Of a stretch of 11,889 nt of DNA, positions 6,955 to 11,889 are shown piece by piece. This stretch comes from an uncultured Ruminococcus sp. (GTDB taxonomy: Bacteria; Bacillota_A; Clostridia; Oscillospirales; Ruminococcaceae), in assembly GCA_947303535.1 (NCBI GenBank), contig CAMYYQ010000010.1, forward strand, positions 1-11,889. Reading direction: 5' to 3'. The translations under genes were made by a program, and so were the position numbers. The notes below the pieces were generated by a model, which saw only the letters and a list, made by a program, of their open reading frames with translations, was not told the origin of the DNA and did no database searches. Every line of letters begins with the position of its first letter. Positions within the stretch are counted from its first letter, which is position 1.

Positions 6955-7275
6955 TTATTCAAGACCAACCAGAGCTAAAATGCTCTCCTTTGGCTGAAGT
7001 CCAACAGACTTATTTACTAATTTTCCGTCCTTGACTACTGCAAGCATAGGTATGCTCTCAACGCTGAAAGCTGATGCAAGCTCGGGCTGTTCATCAACAT
7101 TTACTTTACCTACCTTTAACTTGCCTCTGTATTCGTCAGCTATCTGCTCTACTATCGGACCAAGTGCCATGCATGGTCCGCACCATGTTGCCCAGAAATC
7201 AATAAGAACAGGTGTGTCCTTATATTGAAGCACTTCTCTGTTGAAGTTCTCTTTTGTAATAACTACTTCGTACAT
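6955..7275 (-). CDS. trxA: Thioredoxin
   Basis: A 106-aa cytoplasmic thioredoxin that reduces protein disulfides through the WCGPC active site (C32 and C35). The fold landmarks are present: VLIDFWATWCGPC at 23-35, D26 in the buried position, and the cis-proline P76 in SIPM, where most thioredoxins have IPT. Length is normal. The start ATG-7275 follows AGGAGG by about 6 nt. It is the last gene of the redox operon, 18 nt after the GNAT gene. The FTR-like protein two genes upstream is a candidate reductant (inference); no NADPH-dependent thioredoxin reductase gene is visible in the window. Confidence 0.95.
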   Translation of the reverse strand: MYEVVITKENFNREVLQYKDTPVLIDFWATWCGPCMALGPIVEQIADEYRGKLKVGKVNVDEQPELASAFSVESIPMLAVVKDGKLVNKSVGLQPKESILALVGLE

Positions 7276-7293
7276 TTTTGACCTCCTGTAGTT

Positions 7294-7740
7294 TTAAGTA
7301 TCTTTTTCGTAAAGGCGGTCTGTGTCTCCGCCGTAATTGACTATATCACGGACATATCTGTATCCGTAATGCTCGTAAAGTCCCGTATATTCTGTGGGGA
7401 TATATGTCCTTTTAAAACCCAGCTCTTTTGCGTAGCTGTTGGCATGGTCTATGAGCTGTCCGCTTATACGCTTACCTCTTGCGCTTTCTGTGACAAAGAT
7501 ACAGGATATCCACGTGTATATATCAGGCAACGGATAATAGTCCTCTTTCATTATTGAAGCCATACCAACTATCTCGCCGTCCTCTAAAGCTGCAAACATA
7601 CACTCCCAGTCTGTGAACTCCCACGACCTGAGCATATCTGCAATATGCTCCTTTACCTCATACCATGAGCAGTCCTCAACGAATTGCAGAAGCTGCCGTG
7701 AAAGAGCTGTATCTTTATTTACTTTACTTACTGTAAGCAT
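7294..7740 (-). CDS. GNAT-family N-acetyltransferase
   Basis: A 148-aa protein of the GCN5-related acetyltransferase superfamily, expected to transfer an acetyl group from acetyl-CoA to an amine. The acetyl-CoA pyrophosphate-binding segment is ARGKRISGQLIDHA (87-100), equivalent to the R/Q-x-x-G-x-G/A motif but with S where the final glycine or alanine usually lies. The preceding strand (about 73-84, DIYTWISCIFVT) and the C-terminal GLYEHYGYRYV are typical of the fold. It begins 2 nt after the stop of the FTR-like gene (TAA-AT-ATG) and lacks a strong ribosome binding site, so translation is probably coupled. Substrate is unknown; its place between two redox genes may be incidental. Confidence 0.88.
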   Translation of the reverse strand: MLTVSKVNKDTALSRQLLQFVEDCSWYEVKEHIADMLRSWEFTDWECMFAALEDGEIVGMASIMKEDYYPLPDIYTWISCIFVTESARGKRISGQLIDHANSYAKELGFKRTYIPTEYTGLYEHYGYRYVRDIVNYGGDTDRLYEKDT

Positions 7741-7742
7741 AT

Positions 7743-7946
7743 TTAGTCTTCAAGCGACTTATAATACAGCATACAATGGCAGAAGCCCTCGAAATTCGGG
7801 TCTGCTATCTGGTCGCGGAACTCCTTGCACATACACTTGTTCTCGGGAGTCTTTGCCAGTCTGCAAGGACAATAGCCGTCCTTCATTTTAAGTCCCTCTT
7901 TTATTCTGTCAACAACTTCTTTGTCGGGATTGAGTGTAATTTTCAT
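7743..7946 (-). CDS. Short ferredoxin:thioredoxin reductase catalytic-chain-like protein
   Basis: A 67-aa protein with three cysteine pairs: CPC at 26-28, CMC at 38-40 and CHC at 56-58, the last followed by MLYY. The plant/cyanobacterial FTR catalytic chain has CPC-X16-CPC-X8-CHC followed by ML. Here the spacing is CPC-X9-CMC-X15-CHC, so the middle pair is shifted although the total span of 33 residues is the same. By analogy four cysteines would hold a [4Fe-4S] cluster and two would form the redox disulfide, passing electrons from ferredoxin to thioredoxin. It is shorter than the roughly 110-aa classical chain, and no FTR variable subunit is visible nearby. AGGAGGG lies 7 nt before ATG-7946. 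Context with flavodiiron protein and thioredoxin supports a redox role. Family call is good; the exact partner is inferred. Confidence 0.8.
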   Translation of the reverse strand: MKITLNPDKEVVDRIKEGLKMKDGYCPCRLAKTPENKCMCKEFRDQIADPNFEGFCHCMLYYKSLED

Positions 7947-7968
7947 ATTCAGTCCCTCCTTGATTTTT

Positions 7969-9126
7969 TTATTTCATCAGCTCGTCTGCAAGTGCCTCTA
8001 TCTGAGCTATATTTGCAGCCTTAACAGCTGACTTGATAGATACTGTAGTATCTGTGAATGTGATATTCTTTGACTTCTCGAACATAGCCTTTACTGTCTT
8101 TGCTGCGAGAGGTGCCCAGCTTCCGTTCTCGATGATACCGATAGTGCGGTTCTGGTAGTTTCTCTCTGTAAGGTCGAGAATGAAGTGCTTCATGAACGGG
8201 AAGATATCAGCATTGTAGGTAGTTGTAGCGATAACAAGCTTTCCGTAGCGGAATGCGTCCTCGACTGACTCTGCCATATCCTCTCTTGCAAGGTCTGCGA
8301 TCGCTACCTTCGGGCAGCCCTTTGCTTCAAGCTTTTCTTTCAGAAGCTCAGCAGCCTTCTTTGTGTTGCCGTAAACTGATGTATAAGCAATGAATATGCC
8401 CTCAGACTCAACGCCATAGCTTGACCATGTGTTGTAAAGTCCGAGATAGTAGCCGAGATCTTCTTTAAGGATAGGTCCGTGAAGCGGACAAATTGTCTGT
8501 ATATCAAGTGCAGCAGCCTTTTTGAGTACGCCCTGTACCTGCATACCGTACTTTCCAACTATACCGAAGTAATAACGGCGAGCTTCACAAGCCCAGTCCT
8601 CATCAGCGTCAAGTGCGCCGAACTTGCCGAATGCGTCAGCCGAGAAGAGCACCTTGTCTGTGCTGTCATATGTGAACATGACCTCCGGCCAGTGTACCAT
8701 AGGAGCAAATACGAATGAAAGCTCATGCTTACCGAGGGAGAGCTTCTCCCCTTCCTTGACTTCAAGCTTGTTAGCGATAACAAGTCCCTCGAAGAAATTC
8801 TCTATCATACCGAATGTTTTTGCATTGCCAACGATAGTTGCATCAGGGTACTTTTCAAGGAAGTTTTTGATGTTAGCGGAGTGGTCAGGCTCCATGTGCT
8901 GAACTATGAGATAGTCAGGCTTGCGGTCGCCAAGAACCTCAGCGATATTGCCGAGCCACTGGTCAGCAAAATTGCCGTCAACTGTATCAAAAACAGCAGT
9001 CTTGTCGTCAACTATGATATATGAATTATAAGCCATACCGTTAGGTACGTCGTACTGTCCCTCAAAGAGGTCGATCTGGTGGTCGTTAACGCCGATATAG
9101 TAAATGTCATTGGTTATTTTATTCAT
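7969..9126 (-). CDS. Flavodiiron protein (oxygen/NO reductase)
   Basis: A 385-aa two-domain enzyme that reduces O2 to water or NO to N2O, protecting anaerobes. The N-terminal metallo-beta-lactamase-like domain (about 1-240) has the full diiron ligand set: H77, E79 and D81 in HMEPDHSAN, H145 in VHWPE, D164 in SADAFG and H216 in PLHGP. The C-terminal flavodoxin domain (about 243-385) starts with the FMN phosphate loop YTSVYGNT at 248-255. There is no rubredoxin extension, so electrons must come from a separate donor. It heads the four-gene redox operon. The ATG-9126 start follows AGAGGT about 9 nt away, and an extended -10 promoter lies 34 nt upstream. Confidence 0.95.
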   Translation of the reverse strand: MNKITNDIYYIGVNDHQIDLFEGQYDVPNGMAYNSYIIVDDKTAVFDTVDGNFADQWLGNIAEVLGDRKPDYLIVQHMEPDHSANIKNFLEKYPDATIVGNAKTFGMIENFFEGLVIANKLEVKEGEKLSLGKHELSFVFAPMVHWPEVMFTYDSTDKVLFSADAFGKFGALDADEDWACEARRYYFGIVGKYGMQVQGVLKKAAALDIQTICPLHGPILKEDLGYYLGLYNTWSSYGVESEGIFIAYTSVYGNTKKAAELLKEKLEAKGCPKVAIADLAREDMAESVEDAFRYGKLVIATTTYNADIFPFMKHFILDLTERNYQNRTIGIIENGSWAPLAAKTVKAMFEKSKNITFTDTTVSIKSAVKAANIAQIEALADELMK

Positions 9127-9159
9127 TGGAAATTACCTCTTTTCATTTTTTATGAAATA

Positions 9160-9168
9160 ATTATACCA
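9160..9168 (-). promoter_or_regulatory. Extended -10 promoter of the redox operon
   Basis: On the minus strand the sequence TGG-TATAAT gives a perfect -10 (9160-9165) with the TG extension. A -35-like TTTTCA lies 17 nt upstream of the -10, matching 4 of 6 consensus positions. A short inverted repeat, TTTCAT/ATGAAA (9141-9157), lies near the expected transcription start. No Rex-like or PerR-like box was recognised. Confidence 0.6.
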
Positions 9169-9327
9169 TAAATACATTTCAATGAAAAGTGGCATTTGCA
9201 ACAAATTTAAAGGTTTTTCTTTTATTATGCCGAATTAAGCAGAAAATATTCCTGCGCAGAAATGATTATAAAGAAATAAACTGCGCATAATAATATCAGT
9301 GCTAATAAATCAAACAAAGGAGTATTT

Positions 9328-9420
9328 ATGGTTAATTTCGTTTTGGGAAGTTTATTCGGTGGGCGGAGTGCCTCCGCTCCCGTCATGTGCTATTCATGTA
9401 AAGGAGTAATATATGGTTAA
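9328..9420 (+). pseudogene. Truncated DUF3789-like small ORF, interrupted by a palindromic repeat
   Basis: An ORF of 30 codons starting MVNFVLGSLFGG, which closely matches the first 12 residues of the intact gene at 9413 (MVNFLLGSMCGG). It also has its own AAAGGAG ribosome binding site at 9316-9322. After codon 12 the sequence switches to a GC-rich palindrome (9361-9382) and the remaining residues do not resemble a membrane micro-protein. Its stop overlaps the start of the intact copy by 8 nt. It is either a broken duplicate or, less likely, a leader peptide translationally coupled to the next ORF. Confidence 0.55.
9361..9382. repeat. GC-rich palindromic unit inside the truncated small ORF
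   Basis: GGGCGGAG and CTCCGC-T-CCC face each other across TGC, forming a stem with one bulged T. The form, GGGCG at the left and CCCG at the right around a short loop, resembles the intergenic palindromes elsewhere in the window, though the TGTA head is missing. Confidence 0.5.
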
Positions 9421-9520
9421 TTTTCTTTTAGGAAGTATGTGCGGAGGGGTAGTAGGCGTTATAACAATGTGTCTCTGTACAGCGGCAAAATGGGGCGACG
9501 AGCATTTGGATAGCCGTTAG
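9413..9520 (+). CDS. DUF3789-like 35-aa membrane micro-protein
   Basis: A small ORF, MVNFLLGSMCGG followed by VVGVITMCLCTAAKWGDEHLDSR, with a strong AAAGGAG site at 9400-9406, 6 nt before ATG-9413. Residues 2-25 form one hydrophobic, glycine-containing helix ending in the MCLCTAA pattern that I associate with the DUF3789 family of short Firmicute proteins; role unknown. The last residues and the stop codon are supplied by TAGCCGTTAG, the start of the TTAGCC repeat family also seen at 6858, so the C-terminus may have been remodelled by repeat insertion. Repetition of its start region just upstream supports a real, once-duplicated gene. Family call rests on memory of short sequences and is moderate. 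Confidence 0.6.
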   Translation: MVNFLLGSMCGGVVGVITMCLCTAAKWGDEHLDSR

Positions 9521-9548
9521 CCTGTAAGAACTAAGAGCTAAGAACTAA

Positions 9549-9576
9549 GTAGGGGCGCACAATGTACGCCCGTGCC
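9549..9576 (+). repeat. Copy of the TGTAGGGG palindromic repeat
   Basis: Begins GTAGGGGCGCAC and ends GTACGCCCGTGCC; the arms GGGCGcAC and GTaCGCCC pair with one mismatch. Its tail CCCGTGCC is the same as that of the copy at 6621-6649. It directly follows two copies of AAGAACTAAG (9526-9535 and 9540-9549). Confidence 0.75.
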
Positions 9577-9602
9577 TTACGCAATAAATAAAATGAACGC
9601 AA

Positions 9603-9675
9603 TGTAGGGGACGGCGTCCTCGACGTCCCGTTTGACACAATTTTTTTCGGGCTGTCGAGGACGCCAGCCCCTACA
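9603..9675. repeat. Inverted pair of TGTAGGGG repeats
   Basis: Two 28-nt units face each other: 9603-9630 in plus orientation and 9648-9675 in minus orientation, separated by 17 nt containing TTTTTTT. Aligned in the same direction they are identical except at four positions, AC versus CT near the left end and GT versus AG near the right. These are compensatory and keep the stem paired (GGGAC/GTCCC against GGGCT/AGCCC). Together they can also fold as one long hairpin. Confidence 0.8.
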
Positions 9676-9684
9676 CATAAATAA

Positions 9685-9714
9685 AAAGCGGCACAGCCTG
9701 AACTGTACCGCTTT
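9685..9714 (-). terminator. Intrinsic terminator of serS
   Basis: AAAGCGGCACAG (9685-9696) and CTGTACCGCTTT (9703-9714) form a 12-bp stem with one G-U pair on the minus-strand RNA and a 6-nt loop. On the minus strand it is followed by TTATTTATG, continuing the T-run at the stem base. It starts 10 nt after the serS stop codon. Confidence 0.88.
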
Positions 9715-9724
9715 AAATCAATTC

Positions 9725-11017
9725 TTACTTCTTCTCAGGGACTTTGATAAGCTCCTTACGCATATATGGCTGGAGTGCCTTTGGAATACGGATAGAACCG
9801 TCCTCGTTAAGGTTGTTCTCAACAAATGCGATAAGCATTCTCGGAGGAGCAACAACTGTATTATTAAGAGTATGCGGGAAATACTTGTTTCCGTCCTCTG
9901 TCTTTACTCTTATGCCGAGACGTCTTGCCTGTGCGTCGCCGAGGTTTGAACAGCTTCCTACCTCGAAGTACTTCTTCTGACGAGGTGACCATGCTTCAAC
10001 GTCAATAGATTTAACTTTAAGATCTGCAAGGTCGCCCGAGCAACATTCAAGTGTACGAACAGGTATATCAAGTGTGCGGAAGAACTCAACTGTGTAGCTG
10101 TAGAGCTTGTGGAACCAGTCCATAGACTCCTCTGGCTTACATACTACGACCATTTCCTGCTTTTCAAACTGGTGTATACGGTATACTCCGCGCTCTTCAA
10201 TACCCTTTGAACCAACTTCCTTACGGAAACATGGTGAATAGCTTGTAAGAGTCTGCGGAAGCTCGCTCTCAGGAAGGATAGTATCAATGAACTTACCTAT
10301 CATAGAGTGCTCGGAAGTACCGATAAGGTAGAGATCCTCACCCTCTATCTTATACATCATGTTTGCCATATCATCGAAGCTCATAACGCCTGTAACGACT
10401 GCACTTCTTATCATGAACGGCGGGATATAGTAAGTGAATCCCTTGTCGATCATGAAGTCTCTTGCGTAAGAGAGGATACAGCTCTGGAGCTGTGCGATAT
10501 CGCCCTTTAAATAATAGAAACCGTTACCGCTTGTGCTTCTTGCGCTGTCGATGTCGATACCGTTTACCTTTTCCATGATATCAACGTGGTAAGGTACTTC
10601 AAAATCAGGAACAGCAGGCTCGCCGAAACGCTCTACCTCAACATTCTCTGTATCGTCCTTGCCTATCGGAACGCTGTCGTTGATAATGTTAGGAATGACC
10701 ATCATTATCTCTTTGATCTCACCCTCAAGCTTTGTTTCAAGCTCTTCCATAGCTGTGAGCTTTTCGCCGAGCTCTGTTACTTCTGCCTTTGCCTTTTCAG
10801 CCTCGTCCTTCAAGCCCTTAGCCATGTAGCCGCCGATCTCTTTACTTCTTACCTTGCGGACATTACGAAGGCTGTCGCACTCTGTTTTAGTTTTTCTGTA
10901 CTCTTCATCAAGAGCAACTACCTTGTCAACGAGTTCAAGCTTGTCGTCCTGAAACTTCTTCTTGATGTTTTCCTTTACAAGTTCGGGATTTGTTCTAATA
11001 AGTTTGATATCTATCAT
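9725..11017 (-). CDS. serS: Seryl-tRNA synthetase
   Basis: A 430-aa class II synthetase that charges tRNA-Ser with serine in the cytoplasm. The N-terminal tRNA-binding arm is a long antiparallel coiled coil (about 28-105, rich in K and E heptads). In the catalytic domain, TSE at 234-236 matches the conserved T-x-E serine-pocket motif. Motif 2 is CFRKEVGSKGIEERGVYR with HQFEKQE (263-288). The motif 3 region at 384-401 reads LNNTVVAPPRMLIAFVEN, with the class II arginine at 393; this differs from the textbook NGS-x-LA-x-x-R form but belongs to a variant that I recall from anaerobic bacteria. The start ATG-11017 has AAGGAG at 11025-11030, which overlaps the parB stop codon, so the two genes are co-transcribed. 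A strong terminator follows. Confidence 0.96.
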   Translation of the reverse strand: MIDIKLIRTNPELVKENIKKKFQDDKLELVDKVVALDEEYRKTKTECDSLRNVRKVRSKEIGGYMAKGLKDEAEKAKAEVTELGEKLTAMEELETKLEGEIKEIMMVIPNIINDSVPIGKDDTENVEVERFGEPAVPDFEVPYHVDIMEKVNGIDIDSARSTSGNGFYYLKGDIAQLQSCILSYARDFMIDKGFTYYIPPFMIRSAVVTGVMSFDDMANMMYKIEGEDLYLIGTSEHSMIGKFIDTILPESELPQTLTSYSPCFRKEVGSKGIEERGVYRIHQFEKQEMVVVCKPEESMDWFHKLYSYTVEFFRTLDIPVRTLECCSGDLADLKVKSIDVEAWSPRQKKYFEVGSCSNLGDAQARRLGIRVKTEDGNKYFPHTLNNTVVAPPRMLIAFVENNLNEDGSIRIPKALQPYMRKELIKVPEKK

Positions 11018-11028
11018 ATTTATTCTCC

Positions 11029-11889
11029 TTAGTCATATTTGGCAAGCTTTTCAGCCATTGACTCAAGGTCATTTTTATCATAAAATTCAAGTATAAGAGC
11101 ACCCTTGTTCTTACCGTAGTCTACCTTGACCTTTCTGCCAAGACGCTCGTTAAGAGAAAGCTCCATTTCCTTAAAGTAATTATCGATCTTTTTATTTGAC
11201 TTCTCACCTACAGACTCCTCTGCGTGTTCAGCGGACTTCTGTGCAGCCTTTTCTACCTGTCTTACAGTGAGACTTCCGTCAGCCGCTTTAAGAGCAGTTG
11301 CAATGAGCATTTCCTCATCTTCAAAGCCTAACAGTGCTCTTGCGTGACCTGCTGATATCTCACCGTTTTTGACCATTTTAAGCACTCTTTCGGGAAGTGC
11401 TAAAAGTCTTACTGCATTTGCCACAGCAGAACGCGAACGTCCAACCATTTTAGCGACCTTTTCCTGTGTCATGCCGAACTTTTCTATAAGCTCGTTATAG
11501 CCTGCGGCTTCTTCAATAGGATTAAGGTTTTCACGCTGCAGGTTCTCGATAATTGCTATCTGCATAGTCTCAAGGTCTGAGAGCTCACGGATATTTACGG
11601 GAACTTCATCAAGACCTGCCATTCTTGCTGCACGCCATCTTCTTTCACCTGCGACTATCTGATAGCCGCCTGTACCAATGGGGCGAACGAGAATAGGCTG
11701 TAGCATACCATGCTCACGGATAGAGTCTGCAAGAGCGGTTATTGCCTCATCGCTGAATGTTTTTCTCGGCTGATCGCGATTTGGTTCGATCTCCGCTATG
11801 CGCAGAGTTTTTTTGATCTGTACATCGCTTGAATTATCAGAAAAAAGCGAATCAAAATCAGAAAAAGAAGATGAAGAAGAGGATAAGAA
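11029..11889 (-). CDS. parB: ParB/Spo0J-family chromosome partitioning protein, 5' partial
   Basis: A centromere-binding CTP-dependent DNA clamp that loads at parS and helps segregate origins. The frame stays open to the window edge, giving 286 residues with the true start outside. Reading inward it shows a serine/aspartate-rich linker (FLSSSSSSFSDFDSLFSDN), then the family start IAEIEPNRDQPRKTF and EHGMLQPILVRP. The CTP-binding box VAGERRWRAARMAG is at about 79-92 and ENLQREN at about 115-121. A helix-turn-helix (MTQEKVAKMVGRSRSAVANA, about 140-159) and a C-terminal dimerisation domain (about 233-286) follow. The internal ATG at 11704-11706 is not the start, since it would remove the conserved QPR box. 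It lies 11 nt upstream of serS. The linker suggests a start shortly beyond the edge, probably after a GLGKGLD-type motif (inference). No parS site was noticed. Confidence 0.95.
   Translation of the reverse strand, partial: FLSSSSSSFSDFDSLFSDNSSDVQIKKTLRIAEIEPNRDQPRKTFSDEAITALADSIREHGMLQPILVRPIGTGGYQIVAGERRWRAARMAGLDEVPVNIRELSDLETMQIAIIENLQRENLNPIEEAAGYNELIEKFGMTQEKVAKMVGRSRSAVANAVRLLALPERVLKMVKNGEISAGHARALLGFEDEEMLIATALKAADGSLTVRQVEKAAQKSAEHAEESVGEKSNKKIDNYFKEMELSLNERLGRKVKVDYGKNKGALILEFYDKNDLESMAEKLAKYD

Noticed and set aside
7505..7520. CCACGTGT as a parS-like core
   Set aside because: Only the CACGTG centre matches; the flanks of the parS consensus are absent and it lies inside the GNAT gene.
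8340..9024. Several overlapping ORFs on both strands inside the flavodiiron gene
   Set aside because: They are shadows of a well-conserved gene, show no protein family features and lack ribosome binding sites.
11029..11706. ParB as a complete 225-aa protein starting at the internal ATG
   Set aside because: The frame continues to the window edge and the upstream part encodes the conserved ParB N-terminal QPR region.

Overview
The window looks like part of a chromosome from a strictly anaerobic gut or rumen Firmicute, most likely Ruminococcus or a close relative (Oscillospiraceae). This is an inference from three things: a secreted protein ending in a type I dockerin, a flavodiiron protein next to a ferredoxin:thioredoxin-reductase-like mini-protein, and strong AGGAGG-type ribosome binding sites throughout. 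A parB-serS pair at the right edge suggests, without proof, that the region is near the replication origin.

Layout. Positions 2-1616 (+) hold a membrane-anchored metallophosphoesterase, cut by the left edge, and a bacterial-type PARG (DUF2263/TIGR02452) 4 nt downstream. They end at a shared hairpin terminator facing the convergent gene. Positions 1722-3350 (-) hold a secreted dockerin protein driven by a perfect TTGACA-17-TATAAT promoter and, upstream of it, exonuclease III, whose leader carries a terminator-like hairpin. Positions 3504-6480 (-) are an ECF sigma factor overlapping by 11 nt an unusually large (830 aa) single-pass protein that is probably its anti-sigma factor or sensor. Positions 6481-6954 contain no gene but are packed with short palindromic repeats and a terminator.

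Positions 6955-9126 (-) form a compact redox operon in the order flavodiiron protein, 67-aa FTR-catalytic-like protein with three CxC pairs, GNAT acetyltransferase, thioredoxin. An extended -10 promoter precedes it. The set suggests ferredoxin-driven thioredoxin reduction coupled to O2/NO detoxification. Positions 9127-9724 hold a 35-aa DUF3789-like membrane micro-protein gene, a broken copy of it just upstream, more palindromic repeats, and the serS terminator. Positions 9725-11889 (-) are serS and parB; parB runs off the right edge.

The points most worth follow-up are the FTR-like protein with altered cysteine spacing, the giant ECF partner protein with an internally duplicated ectodomain, the palindromic repeat family (one inverted pair shows compensatory stem changes), and the DUF3789 duplicate apparently interrupted by such a repeat.
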